From Leucobacter_A sp035514995 (GTDB lineage: Bacteria; Actinomycetota; Actinomycetes; Actinomycetales; Microbacteriaceae), in the NCBI GenBank assembly GCA_035514995.1, contig DATJCC010000126.1:1-24404 (forward strand): a stretch of 24,404 nucleotides of DNA, read 5' to 3'. Positions 15,873-24,010 of the stretch are shown here, in pieces. The notes beneath the pieces are model-generated. The model made no database searches. It was given only the letters and a program-made list of their open reading frames with translations, and was not told the DNA's origin. Both the position numbers and the translations under genes were made by a program. The stretch's first letter is position 1. Each line of letters opens with the position of its first letter.

Positions 15873-16487
15873 TTACTCTGCTGAGTCTTCTTCAGTCTCT
15901 TCTGCTGTTTCTGCAGTCTCTTCGTCAGAGTCTTCGAGCTCTTCAGCGCGCAGCTCAACGATGTTCACAACAAGCTGCTCTGGGTCATCTTCTGCGACAG
16001 CACCCTCTGGAAAAGCTATGTCTTGAACGAGAATCTGCGTTCCGGCTTCTAGACCTTCAACATCGATCTCAATGTTTTGAGGAATGCTTGTAGCTGGAAC
16101 ATTAAGCGCCAAAGTACCGAGCTCAAGTAAGAATGTGGAACCGGAGAATGGCTCTCCAACAATCACTACTGGCACCTCAACGTGCACTGTTTCACCCTTT
16201 TTAATGATGACGAGGTCTACGTGTTCAATAATCTGACGTACTGGGTCTCTCTGCACATCTTTAACAAGCACAAGCTGTTTGGTTTTCTTGCCCGAATCAA
16301 GTTCAATTAGAGCGTTCGCGCGCCGCACGATTAGTGAGAGTGGGTGTGACTCAACAGCAATGTGATGCACGTCAGATCCGTGACCGTAAACAACAGCGGG
16401 GGTTAATCCGTCACGTCGTAGCTGGCGTGACGCGCCTTTACCGAACGATGTTCTCTCGGTTACAACGAGCGATTTAATTTCTTTCAT
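15873..16487 (-). CDS. rplY: 50S ribosomal protein L25 / general stress protein Ctc
   Basis: A 204-residue protein binding 5S rRNA in the central protuberance of the large subunit. It has the longer TL5/CTC form: an N-terminal 5S-binding barrel (about 1-95, including RTSFGKGASRQLRRDGLTPAVVYG), a second beta domain (about 100-182, VHVEVPVVIVGEPF...LVQDIAFPEG), and a very acidic tail rich in Glu and Asp (about 183-204). The ATG at 16487 is preceded by AAGGAG at ideal spacing. It lies 146 bases after prs, and two hairpins follow its stop codon. The pairing with pth is widespread in bacteria and joins two translation-quality functions. Confidence 0.95.
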   Translation of the reverse strand: MKEIKSLVVTERTSFGKGASRQLRRDGLTPAVVYGHGSDVHHIAVESHPLSLIVRRANALIELDSGKKTKQLVLVKDVQRDPVRQIIEHVDLVIIKKGETVHVEVPVVIVGEPFSGSTFLLELGTLALNVPATSIPQNIEIDVEGLEAGTQILVQDIAFPEGAVAEDDPEQLVVNIVELRAEELEDSDEETAETAEETEEDSAE

Positions 16488-16607
16488 GGTTTCTCCTTAT
16501 ATGTTGTGGGAAAAGCAGAGGCGCTTGACCCGGTAGACGGCGCTCGCTCTATCAGCCCATAAAGAGACCAACACTGCGTCGATAACGGGCTTAATGCCCC
16601 TCGCCGA

Positions 16608-16633
16608 AGTACAATCGATAATCTTATCGTACT
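16608..16633 (-). other. Imperfect hairpin immediately after the prs stop
   Basis: Following the TAA of prs on the minus strand, AGTAC-GATAA pairs with TTATC and GTACT, with a 2-nt loop and a 4-nt bulge. There is no U-tract, so it is more likely an mRNA-stability or attenuating element than a terminator. The remainder of the prs-rplY gap shows only a small GGGC/GCCC hairpin at about 16588-16600. Confidence 0.4.
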
Positions 16634-17611
16634 TTATGCCATTCCTTCAAACATGCTGGTTACGGAACCGTCTTCAAACACTTCGTGGATAGCTTTAGCA
16701 ATCAGCGGCGCAATCGAAAGAACTGTGAGCTTTTCGAATCGTTTCTCTGGGGGCACCGGCAAAGTATCGGTGACAACAACCTCATCTATAAAGTCTGCGC
16801 TAAGTTTATCGATCGCATTACCCGAGAAAATTGCGTGAGTAGCAGCGATTGTGACTCCCAAAGCTCCATGTGCTTTAAGAGCTGCAGCGGCCTTAGAAAT
16901 TGTTCCGCCGGTATCTATCATGTCGTCAACCATCACACACCAACGACCCTCAACATTACCGACAATTTCGTGCACCGAAACCTCATTTGCAATGTTCGGG
17001 TCGCGACGTTTGTGGATGATAGCAAGAGGTGCATGTAGTTTGTCACTCCACTGGTCTGCTACCCGAACCCGCCCCATATCTGGTGAAACAACTGTTATAT
17101 CGTCTCGGTCGAGCGTTTTTCTGAAATATTCTAGAAGCACCGGCATCGCAAAAAGGTGATCAACGGGGCCATCAAAGAAACCTTGAATCTGTGAAGCGTG
17201 CAGGTCAACCGACATAATACGGTCAGCTCCCGCTGCTTTAAAGAGATCTGCAATTAGGCGTGCAGAAATCGGTTCACGACCACGGCCCTTCTTATCTTGC
17301 CGCGAGTACGGGTAGAAGGGTGCAACAACTGTAATGCGTTTTGCCGAAGCACGTTTCAAAGCATCAACCATTATCAGTTGTTCCATGAGCCACTCATTAA
17401 TGGGGTGGGTGTGTGATTGAATCACAAAGGCGTCAGCTCCACGCACGCTCTCACCAAAACGTGAATATATCTCACCATTAGCGAATGTACGAGTGTCGGT
17501 CTCAACTAGCTCAGCCCCCAGCTCTGAGGCGATGTCTTCTGCAAGCTGCGGATACGCCCTACCACTCAAAAGAACTAACTTTTTTTCCCCAGCCAGCCGA
17601 ATGGCGCTCAT
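16634..17611 (-). CDS. prs: Ribose-phosphate pyrophosphokinase (PRPP synthetase)
   Basis: A 325-residue class I PRPP synthase that moves pyrophosphate from ATP to ribose 5-phosphate, supplying purine, pyrimidine, His, Trp and NAD synthesis and, in actinobacteria, arabinan precursors. It shows the flexible-loop region FYPYSRQDKKGRGREPISARLIADL, the metal-binding DLHASQIQGFFD, VVSPDMGRVRVADQWSD, and the PRPP loop VMVDDMIDTGGT. Length is typical. Its ATG shares one base with the glmU TAA (TAATG, 17609-17613), so the two are translationally coupled. The glmU-prs pairing is common in Gram-positive bacteria. Confidence 0.97.
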   Translation of the reverse strand: MSAIRLAGEKKLVLLSGRAYPQLAEDIASELGAELVETDTRTFANGEIYSRFGESVRGADAFVIQSHTHPINEWLMEQLIMVDALKRASAKRITVVAPFYPYSRQDKKGRGREPISARLIADLFKAAGADRIMSVDLHASQIQGFFDGPVDHLFAMPVLLEYFRKTLDRDDITVVSPDMGRVRVADQWSDKLHAPLAIIHKRRDPNIANEVSVHEIVGNVEGRWCVMVDDMIDTGGTISKAAAALKAHGALGVTIAATHAIFSGNAIDKLSADFIDEVVVTDTLPVPPEKRFEKLTVLSIAPLIAKAIHEVFEDGSVTSMFEGMA

Positions 17612-19050
17612 TAGTTTTTTTCCTTCGCTTTAGCGGCAGCTTCTGCTGCACTTGTTTCCGGGCGGTTCTCGGCCACCCAACCTTCGATATTTCTTTGCGG
17701 AATGACACCCATTCCTAAAGAACCAGCTGGAACATCCTTCCGGATCGCAGCTCCCGCCGCAGTATATGCGCCGTCGTTCACGGTTACTGGCGCTATCAGC
17801 ACATTCTGCGATCCGATGCGCACCGCGTCACCAACTACTGTTTCGTGCTTTTTGACTCCATCATAGTTGGCGATTATCGTTCCAGCGCCAATATTTGAGT
17901 CTTCACCCACAGTTACATCACCAACATAACTTAAGTGTGGGACTTTACTGTTCCGGCCGATTTTAGCGTTTTTCGCTTCAACATAGGCACCAATTTTTGT
18001 GGCGGAACTCAACTGTGTTCCGGGGCGCAAATACGAGAACGGGCCAACCTGAGCACCCTCACCGATCACGGCAAGTGTCGCTTCGCTTCGACGCACGTGG
18101 GCTCGCTCTGCTACTTCACAGTCAACGAGCGTGGTTTCTGGACCGATAACAGTGTTAGCTGCAATCGAGGTGGCTCCATGCAAATACGTTCCAGGCAAAA
18201 TTATGGTGTCTTGGCCGATCGAGACCTCAGCATCGATCCACGTAGTTTCTGGATCCTGAATAGTAACACCAGCCATCTGATGACTCTTGACAATCCGTCG
18301 ATTAAACTCTCGCGCAGCCTCAGCTAGCTGCGCACGGTCATTGACACCAGCAATCAGCCACGGATCACTAGTAGCGACCGCGTCTACTTTGCCACCGGCA
18401 GCTAAAATTTTTACCGCTGCATCTGTTAGATACTTTTCACTCTGCGCGTTTTCAGTGTCAATCTGTTTTAAAGCAACCGCTAACGCCCGATGAGCAAAAA
18501 CGTATATACCGCCGTTGATCTCACTAATTTTACGCTGTTCGTCGTTTGCATCTTTTTCTTCGACAATCCCGGTCATAGTTGCATCTTCGGTGCGCAAAAT
18601 GCGGCCGAGCCCAGTGGGGTTTGTGACTTTAGCAGAGAGGATCGTCATCTGCCGCTCACTATTTTCGTGCGAGTCTATTAGCGTGCGCAAAGTGGGCACA
18701 TCAATTAATGGCACGTCACCAGAGAGCACAACGACTGATCCGCTGAAGCCTTTAGGCAAAGCTTCAATTGCCTGCTCCACCGCACGACCCGTTCCAGGCA
18801 TCTCGTCTTGGTCAACGATTATCGTGTCAGGGGCATGATCTTTAATAGCCTCAGTTACAATCTCACGCTCGTGGCGCACCACGGCAACAACATGGCGGGC
18901 TTCGAGACCACGAGCTGTGTCTAACACGTGACCGATCAGAGAACGGCCAGCTATCTGGTGAAGCACCTTGGGCAACGACGATTTCATACGTGTGCCCTGT
19001 CCAGCGGCGAGAATCACCACTGCGAGCTCAGCCGCAACCCGGTCTGCCAT
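17611..19050 (-). CDS. glmU: Bifunctional GlmU: GlcN-1-P acetyltransferase / GlcNAc-1-P uridyltransferase
   Basis: A 479-residue two-domain enzyme making UDP-GlcNAc for peptidoglycan. The N-terminal pyrophosphorylase has LAAGQGTRMKSSLPKVLH (14-31) for UTP binding, then VLSGDVPLI with the Mg-binding Asp, and EINGGIYVF. From about residue 260 the left-handed beta-helix acetyltransferase follows, with hexapeptide repeats, RPGTQL, the KIGAYVEAKNAKIG turn, and the catalytic-His region VPHLSYVGD, then NYDGVKKHET. The tail is rich in Ala and Glu. The ATG at 19050 follows GGAGG at seven bases. The tRNA-Gln gene ends 41 bases upstream with no terminator visible, so the transcript may include the tRNA. 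Confidence 0.97.
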   Translation of the reverse strand: MADRVAAELAVVILAAGQGTRMKSSLPKVLHQIAGRSLIGHVLDTARGLEARHVVAVVRHEREIVTEAIKDHAPDTIIVDQDEMPGTGRAVEQAIEALPKGFSGSVVVLSGDVPLIDVPTLRTLIDSHENSERQMTILSAKVTNPTGLGRILRTEDATMTGIVEEKDANDEQRKISEINGGIYVFAHRALAVALKQIDTENAQSEKYLTDAAVKILAAGGKVDAVATSDPWLIAGVNDRAQLAEAAREFNRRIVKSHQMAGVTIQDPETTWIDAEVSIGQDTIILPGTYLHGATSIAANTVIGPETTLVDCEVAERAHVRRSEATLAVIGEGAQVGPFSYLRPGTQLSSATKIGAYVEAKNAKIGRNSKVPHLSYVGDVTVGEDSNIGAGTIIANYDGVKKHETVVGDAVRIGSQNVLIAPVTVNDGAYTAAGAAIRKDVPAGSLGMGVIPQRNIEGWVAENRPETSAAEAAAKAKEKN

Positions 19051-19091
19051 GCGTTCCCTCCGAGGTAACCAAACATCAAATACTGACGTCG

Positions 19092-19163
19092 CTCCGCCCC
19101 CAGGACTCGAACCTGGACTTCACAGCTCCAAAGGCTGTCGTGCTGCCATTACACCAAGGCGGA
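19092..19163 (-). tRNA. tRNA-Gln (UUG)
   Basis: A 72-nt cloverleaf on the minus strand. The acceptor is TCCGCCT/GGGCGGA with discriminator G73, as expected for glutamine. The D arm includes the GG of GTAATGGCAGCAC. The anticodon stem ACAGC/GCTGT has the loop CTTTGGA, giving anticodon UUG, and the T arm is CCAGG-TTCGAGT-CCTGG. CCA is not encoded. Confidence 0.96.
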
Positions 19164-19273
19164 CCGCACCCAAAGGCACCACACTAGTTTGCCAGACTTT
19201 TTGACTGCGTGCTAAATCGTGAGCAAAAAAACTTTACTTCAGGTATCCAACTCCAATGATACCTTGCCTTACC

Positions 19274-19282
19274 TGCAATAAT
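19274..19282 (+). promoter_or_regulatory. Extended -10 promoter of the MarR gene
   Basis: TGC followed by AATAAT forms an extended -10 (TGnAATAAT). Seven bases downstream is an in-frame GTG at 19289, so transcript and coding region would begin together. No good -35 is visible, which is tolerable for an extended -10. Confidence 0.45.
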
Positions 19283-19288
19283 GTAGTT

Positions 19289-19798
19289 GTGCAAGAAGAA
19301 CGTGACGAAGTAGACAGAATTGTTAAAGAGTGGGCGGAAGAGCGGCCCGATCTTGACCTTGCCCCTCTGCACATTTTTTCAAGACTAATCAGATTAACAA
19401 AGCACCTGGCTAGGGCTCGCACCCTCGCTTTCGATCGTACGGGTCTCAACACCTGGGAGTTTGATGTGCTGGCGGTGCTCCGACGCGGAGGCGCTCCATA
19501 CAGACAAACCCCTAAAACTTTGGTACGCGAAACCCTAGTGTCGAGCGGCACAATCACGAGTCGTATAGACCGCATGGTTGAGCGTGAACTGGTGCGCCGT
19601 CTGCCTGATCCTGGCGACGGTCGTGGGGTGCTCGTCGAGATCACACCAATGGGTTTGACGCTCGTTGATGCAGCCATAACACGTTTGACCGATGCCGAAG
19701 AGCACCTGCTTGACGGGTTGAATCGTGAAGAACGTGAGAGTTTAAGCAATCTATTGCGCAAACTCGCGCTGAGCCTTGGGGAGGCTTCTGCGAATTAG
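19289..19798 (+). CDS. MarR-family transcriptional regulator
   Basis: A 169-residue winged-helix dimeric regulator. The N-terminal helix DEVDRIVKEWAEERPDLDL leads to the dimerisation helices and the HTH (around WEFDVLAVLRR to LVSSGTITSRIDRMVERELVRRLPD). The wing PDPGDGRGVLVEITPMG has the D-x-R-x-x-x-V pattern of the family, and a C-terminal dimerisation helix follows. It closely resembles a common actinobacterial MarR group. The GTG at 19289 is chosen because the promoter predicts a start there and homologues begin close to DEVDRIV; an ATG at 19256 would lie upstream of the promoter. Its target is unknown. The adjacent amidase gene is convergent, so regulation of it is not implied. Confidence 0.87.
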   Translation: MQEERDEVDRIVKEWAEERPDLDLAPLHIFSRLIRLTKHLARARTLAFDRTGLNTWEFDVLAVLRRGGAPYRQTPKTLVRETLVSSGTITSRIDRMVERELVRRLPDPGDGRGVLVEITPMGLTLVDAAITRLTDAEEHLLDGLNREERESLSNLLRKLALSLGEASAN

Positions 19799-19804
19799 CT
19801 CCAG

Positions 19805-19825
19805 CGCTATCCGCTATCCGCTACC
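19805..19825. repeat. Three 7-bp tandem repeats
   Basis: CGCTATC occurs as three head-to-tail copies (the last CGCTACC) immediately after the MarR gene stop. They mark the start of a C-rich non-coding stretch that runs to about 19875 and is low in G on the plus strand. Confidence 0.65.
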
Positions 19826-19876
19826 CCGCACCCTCTCCTACCTCACCTGCCCCGCGTCTCGTGCCCCATGCCCCAG

Positions 19877-19938
19877 CATCGAGTGTAGGAAAAACGCTGC
19901 AAAACTTTGCTAAAGCAACGTTTTCCATACATTCGATG
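19877..19938. terminator. Long imperfect inverted repeat; probable bidirectional terminator between marR and the amidase gene
   Basis: Two 20-base arms (19877-19896 and 19919-19938) match at 17 of 20 positions as inverted copies, beginning CATCGA and ending TCGATG. The 22-base loop contains a smaller hairpin TTGCT-AA-AGCAA. On the plus strand that inner stem is followed by CGTTTT; on the minus strand by AGTTTT. Both flanking genes run toward it, so a two-way terminator is the simplest reading. The long outer arms are more than a terminator needs. Confidence 0.6.
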
Positions 19939-19940
19939 GA

Positions 19941-20000
19941 GGTTTCACGCTTCTAGAGCAAATTTCACGCTCCTGGAGCAAATTTCATGCTCTCGGGGCA
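19941..20000. repeat. Three 20-bp direct repeats
   Basis: Three adjacent 20-bp units start at 19941, 19961 and 19981. The shared pattern is TTTCAYGCTnnnRGRGCA, and the second and third units begin with AA. Each centre (such as GCTCCTGGAGC) is a small dyad, strongest in the middle copy. They lie just beyond the inverted repeat and 33 bases from the amidase stop codon. There are no spacers, so this is not a CRISPR array. Function unknown. Confidence 0.75.
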
Positions 20001-20032
20001 GAAAGTCCCGAAACTGCACGCGGATCGGTCCG

Positions 20033-21733
20033 CTATAAGAACCGCGGAGCCTCCCGCATCGACCCCGGCGCTTCAAACGCCGCCGCCCAGCGCAACAGCT
20101 CAACATCACTATAGGCGCGCCCTGCAAAAGTGAGTCCTACTGGCATTGCAATATCTGATAAGACCCCCATAGGAACGGTAACCGTTGGGAGGCCAAGATG
20201 CCTCAAAGCATAATTCCCATTTGAGTAGAAAACGCCGTTTGACCAGGCATGATCTGCCGCATCTTTATCAACATCAGCATTGGCCAAACCAACATCAGCA
20301 TTAGCCGGAAAAACCACTCCATCAAAACCGGAGCTTTCTAACCACTCGTCAAATAGAGTTTCGCGGAGCTTCAAAATCCCATTTAAGCCCGCCGCAAAAT
20401 CACTTCGAAGCCGCGGATCACTAATTCCTTGTTTAGCAAGACGCACCGTTTCTCGGTAACGGTTTTCATAATCCGCAACCTCTTCATAGCGATCAGGTAG
20501 CTGCCCTGGTTCGGCAGGAAAAATAAGGTCAGGATCAACCTCTGCGAGCGAGGGTATCAGCGGGTTTGCGTTTGCACGGAGAAAGTCGTCCCACCCAAAA
20601 GCGAGGATGTGGTTGAACTCGGTGTCCATCCACCCCTCTGGCAAAACACCTAGACGTGCCACATTTTCACCGCCAGGATGATCTCCCTCGTACTCTTCTA
20701 TCAGCGGAAAATCACTTTCGGTGATTTCGGCTCCCAATTCTTCGAGGCGGGCACGTGCTACCTCGAAAAGCTCGAGCACAGAGCCACGCACCTTGATAGG
20801 AAATTTATCATCTTTACCCAAATACATGCGCGGGACTGCTAAACGCAAACCGGCTAAAGGCTTTTCATTCGGTAGCTCGTGTGTTTCAGAGGTGCTTGCC
20901 GAGCCGACACTAGCATCAGCCGCGAGCGCGAGAAAACTTTCAGGTCTTAACTCGCTCGGTTTAGGGATCTCAACAACCTGTTGGTGTCTCCAAAAGTCGC
21001 CGCGTGTTTGCGGGTCGTCAGCGACTAAAACATCAAGCAGTCGCAACATATCACGCATGGTGCGAGTGTGTGGGACGACAACGTCTCGTGCAGGAAAAAG
21101 TGGCCAGTTGCCACGAATTGAAAGCACACCCCAAGATGGCGTGTAAGCACAGAGACTGTTGTTTGAGGCTGGCGAACGCCCAGATGAGACTGTTTCTTCG
21201 CCAAGACCAAAGGCTCCGATGCTAACAGCAGTGGCAACACCTGAACCGTTTGATGATCCAGAGGCGTAGGCCGCCGCCAGATATTTACGGTTGTATGGAC
21301 TTTCTGCACGACCATAAAGCCCCCTTTGCATTCCTCCGTCTGCCATGGGTGGCATATTTGTTTTCCCGATCAGGATGGCACCAGCTTCAAGCACCCTTTC
21401 GACTGTAAATGCGTTCCAGCCAGCTACAAGACCAGCGAAAGCGGGAGAACCTGCTGCAACTGTCAACCCTTCAACCATGTAAGAATCTTTAACGGTAAAT
21501 GGAATCCCCTCTAAAGCTCGTTGCTTGCCTGCCTCCCAGCGTTCGTCTGCGGCCCGTGCTTGTTCTAACGCTTCGGGGTTTGGAACGACCACTGCGTTTA
21601 ATCCGTCTGGGCCGCTATCAATTTCTGCTATGCGTGAGAGAGTTTGTTTGACCAGTTCTACAGCGGTGACTTTGCCACCTTTAAGAGCAGCGAGAGTGTC
21701 TTCGATGCTCGCCTCAATGATAGAAAAAGTCAT
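20033..21733 (-). CDS. Amidase-signature family hydrolase
   Basis: A 566-residue enzyme of the amidase signature family, which hydrolyses carboxamides through a Ser-cisSer-Lys triad. The candidates are Lys82 (PFTVKDSY), Ser160 (ASGSSNGSG) and nucleophile Ser184 (TVSSGRSPAS); the 24-residue gap between the serines is standard. The usual GGSIR around the nucleophile is VSSGR here, a noticeable variation. GAILIGKTNMPPMADGG and a C-terminal PTVTVPMG...PVGLTFAGRAYSD complete the fold. There is no signal peptide, so it is probably cytosolic. It is not GatA: length and motif details differ and no gatB or gatC is adjacent. The ATG at 21733 has GGAG five bases upstream. Substrate unknown. It stands alone on its strand, 89 bases from the divergent ABC-F gene. 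Confidence 0.9.
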   Translation of the reverse strand: MTFSIIEASIEDTLAALKGGKVTAVELVKQTLSRIAEIDSGPDGLNAVVVPNPEALEQARAADERWEAGKQRALEGIPFTVKDSYMVEGLTVAAGSPAFAGLVAGWNAFTVERVLEAGAILIGKTNMPPMADGGMQRGLYGRAESPYNRKYLAAAYASGSSNGSGVATAVSIGAFGLGEETVSSGRSPASNNSLCAYTPSWGVLSIRGNWPLFPARDVVVPHTRTMRDMLRLLDVLVADDPQTRGDFWRHQQVVEIPKPSELRPESFLALAADASVGSASTSETHELPNEKPLAGLRLAVPRMYLGKDDKFPIKVRGSVLELFEVARARLEELGAEITESDFPLIEEYEGDHPGGENVARLGVLPEGWMDTEFNHILAFGWDDFLRANANPLIPSLAEVDPDLIFPAEPGQLPDRYEEVADYENRYRETVRLAKQGISDPRLRSDFAAGLNGILKLRETLFDEWLESSGFDGVVFPANADVGLANADVDKDAADHAWSNGVFYSNGNYALRHLGLPTVTVPMGVLSDIAMPVGLTFAGRAYSDVELLRWAAAFEAPGSMREAPRFL

Positions 21734-21822
21734 GTCATCTCCATTTTATTTAGTCGGTCTAAACCGCAGGCCTGTGTTTGCTGATTCACCGGCTAAGCTT
21801 TAGGCGCTACTCTGGTAGGGTT

Positions 21823-23640
21823 ATGGCACACTTGCTCGGCGGCGAACGTCTACATCTAAGCTACCCCAATCGCACTATTTTTGAGGGGTTAACTATTGGT
21901 GTGCACGAAGGCGACCGCATCGGTATTGTCGGCCGCAACGGTGATGGCAAGTCGAGTTTGCTGGGCATGCTCGCCGGTACGATAGCGCCTGATGATGGTC
22001 AGGTTACTGTGCGCGGTGGTGTGAGTGTTGGTGTGCTCGATCAGGCTGATGTTTTTGATAGCGGATCAACAGTGGGTCAAGCCATCGTCGGCGATACGCC
22101 AGAGTATGAGTGGGCTGGTGATGCTCGAGTGCGTGATGTAATTGACGGACTCTGTGCTGACTTGAATTGGGATGCGAAGGTTGCTGACCTCTCTGGTGGG
22201 CAGCGAAGGCGCGTGGCTCTTGCGCGTGTGCTCACTGGCGATTGGGACATTTTGATGCTTGATGAGCCAACTAACCACCTCGATGTTGAAGCGATTTCAT
22301 GGCTCGCAAAGCATCTTAAAAACCGCTGGCCTGCTGACCAGGGTGCACTTCTTGCGATAACTCACGACCGTTGGTTTCTTGATGAGATTGCTCTTACAAC
22401 ATGGGAAGTGCACGACGGCGATGTCGACGTTTTTGAGGGAGGCTACGCTGCGTATATTTTGCAGAGAGTGGAGCGGGACAGACAAAATGCTGTTACATGG
22501 CAAAAAAATCGGAACCTTGCACGTAAAGAACTCGCTTGGCTAAGACGTGGCGCTCCTGCCCGCACGGCGAAACCAAAATTTCGGATTGACGCGGCTAATG
22601 AGTTGATTGAGACTGAACCCGAAATACGTGACGCTGTTGCTTTAAAATCTATGGCTGTTTCACGTCTTGGGAAGCAGGTTGTTGACCTCATTGGTGTCGG
22701 GGTGAAAAGAGACGGTAGACGGGTGCTAAGCGATGTTGACTGGCTTATCGCGCCCGGTGAGCGTACCGGAATCTTAGGTGTTAACGGATCTGGTAAGTCC
22801 ACTCTTTTATCACTAATAGCTGGTGAGCTCGACCCCGATGAGGGGCAAATAAAAACTGGTAAAACTGTGAAGGTTCGCGTGTTAACCCAGCGAATTGATG
22901 AGCTTGAACAGTACCTTGATGTGACAGTGCGCGAGGTTATTGGGCGGTTGCGCACGAGCTACACAGTCGGTGCCGGCTCAAAATCGCATGAGTTAACACC
23001 AAGCCAGTTGCTAGAGAAGCTCGGTTTTAAGAGCGCCCACCTTTCAACACCGGTTAAAGACCTTTCCGGGGGTCAGCAGCGTCGTCTGCAACTTTTGCTT
23101 GTGCTTCTTGATGAACCGAATGTGTTGATTCTTGACGAGCCGACAAACGACATGGATACCGATATGCTCGTTGCAATCGAAGACCTATTGGACTCCTGGC
23201 CAGGTACCCTGCTTGTTGTTTCGCACGACCGCTATTTTATTGAGCGTGTAACAGATCAGCAGTATGCGATAAATGGTGGCACTTTGAGACACCTTCCTGG
23301 AGGCATCGAAGAGTATCTAAAACTGCCCGTCCTGCACGCAAACGGCGAAGCTGCGCCAAACGCGCAAGGTGACGTAGCTTCTTCTCATACCTCTCGGGAA
23401 TCTACTCCAACCGCTCTTTCAGGGTCTGATCGACGACAAGCAGAAAAAGAGCTTTCTGCTGTTGAACGCAAACTCACCAGACTTGGGGAGCTTGCTACAT
23501 CTATGCGTGATGACTTAGCTAAACACGATCAGAGCGACTATGAGGGTCTTGCCCTCAAAATGCGAGAGATCACAGCAATTGAGTCTGAAGTCGATGAACT
23601 TGAAGAAAAGTGGCTCCAGCTCGGAGAAGCATTAGCCTAG
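21823..23640 (+). CDS. ABC-F family ATPase (Uup-like)
   Basis: A 605-residue soluble protein with two ABC ATPase domains and no membrane segments. Domain 1 has P-loop GRNGDGKSS (37-45), LSGGQ (123-127), LDEPTNHLD (146-154) and THDRWF. A charged linker follows (about 215-285, RVERDRQNAVTWQKNRNLARKELAWLRRG), corresponding to the P-site-tRNA-interacting motif region. Domain 2 has GVNGSGKST (319-327), LSGGQ (414-418), LDEPTNDMD (437-445) and SHDRYF. The C-terminus (about 540-605) is a coiled coil as in Uup. ABC-F proteins act on ribosomes or branched DNA intermediates; the linker and tail favour a Uup-type housekeeping role over drug resistance. The ATG at 21823 matches the start of homologues (MAHLLGGE); an upstream ATG at 21778 lacks support. 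A possible promoter (TTCACC, 17 bp, TACTCT) predicts a leader of about three bases. Confidence 0.93.
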   Translation: MAHLLGGERLHLSYPNRTIFEGLTIGVHEGDRIGIVGRNGDGKSSLLGMLAGTIAPDDGQVTVRGGVSVGVLDQADVFDSGSTVGQAIVGDTPEYEWAGDARVRDVIDGLCADLNWDAKVADLSGGQRRRVALARVLTGDWDILMLDEPTNHLDVEAISWLAKHLKNRWPADQGALLAITHDRWFLDEIALTTWEVHDGDVDVFEGGYAAYILQRVERDRQNAVTWQKNRNLARKELAWLRRGAPARTAKPKFRIDAANELIETEPEIRDAVALKSMAVSRLGKQVVDLIGVGVKRDGRRVLSDVDWLIAPGERTGILGVNGSGKSTLLSLIAGELDPDEGQIKTGKTVKVRVLTQRIDELEQYLDVTVREVIGRLRTSYTVGAGSKSHELTPSQLLEKLGFKSAHLSTPVKDLSGGQQRRLQLLLVLLDEPNVLILDEPTNDMDTDMLVAIEDLLDSWPGTLLVVSHDRYFIERVTDQQYAINGGTLRHLPGGIEEYLKLPVLHANGEAAPNAQGDVASSHTSRESTPTALSGSDRRQAEKELSAVERKLTRLGELATSMRDDLAKHDQSDYEGLALKMREITAIESEVDELEEKWLQLGEALA

Positions 23641-23641
23641 G

Positions 23642-24010
23642 TCAGACGTAAAAATCTGCATGCCCTTTTGAGAACTCAATAAAAACGCAATCTTCCTCAC
23701 CAATGGTCCACGCTTCATGGCCAGGAGGGAGAAGCATTACGTCACCTGCGCGGTAGGTTTCTTCAAACCCGTTATCTTGTTTAATTCCGAGTGTTCCACT
23801 CAGTATGTATCCAGTGTGAGGAAGAGGACAGCTACCACCGTCAAGCACACCTGAAGTTTTCCCTTCTTGTGTGACCGAAACTCCGACTGGAAAACGCACC
23901 TTTGTAACTTCGAGATCGTCGAAACGAACAGTCTTTTTTGTGATGCGGCCAATTGAACCAGGTTCAAATCCTGCTTCAAAGTTTGCTTTTTGTGGGTTTT
24001 GTTTGCTCAT
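23642..24010 (-). CDS. Small single-domain cupin protein
   Basis: A 122-residue beta-barrel protein. Cupin motif 1 is degenerate: GGSCPLPHTGYILSGTLGI gives His65 and a conserved GYxLSG turn. Motif 2, GDVMLLPPGHEAWTIG (89-104), has the PPGHxxW pattern with His98. Proteins of this subfamily often stand alone in actinobacteria and may bind a metal or a small ligand; no reaction can be given. The ATG at 24010 is chosen because AAGGAA lies seven bases upstream and homologous sequence starts there; an upstream ATG at 24079 would add 23 residues without a ribosome-binding site. Its stop lies one base from the ABC-F stop on the other strand, with no terminator between. Confidence 0.85.
   Translation of the reverse strand: MSKQNPQKANFEAGFEPGSIGRITKKTVRFDDLEVTKVRFPVGVSVTQEGKTSGVLDGGSCPLPHTGYILSGTLGIKQDNGFEETYRAGDVMLLPPGHEAWTIGEEDCVFIEFSKGHADFYV

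Noticed and set aside
19941..20000. Possible CRISPR array
   Set aside because: The three 20-bp units are directly adjacent without spacers, and there are no cas genes in the window.
19799..20032. Small gene or mobile-element remnant in the marR-amidase gap
   Set aside because: No coding frame with a ribosome-binding site and no transposase similarity could be seen; only repeats and hairpins are present.
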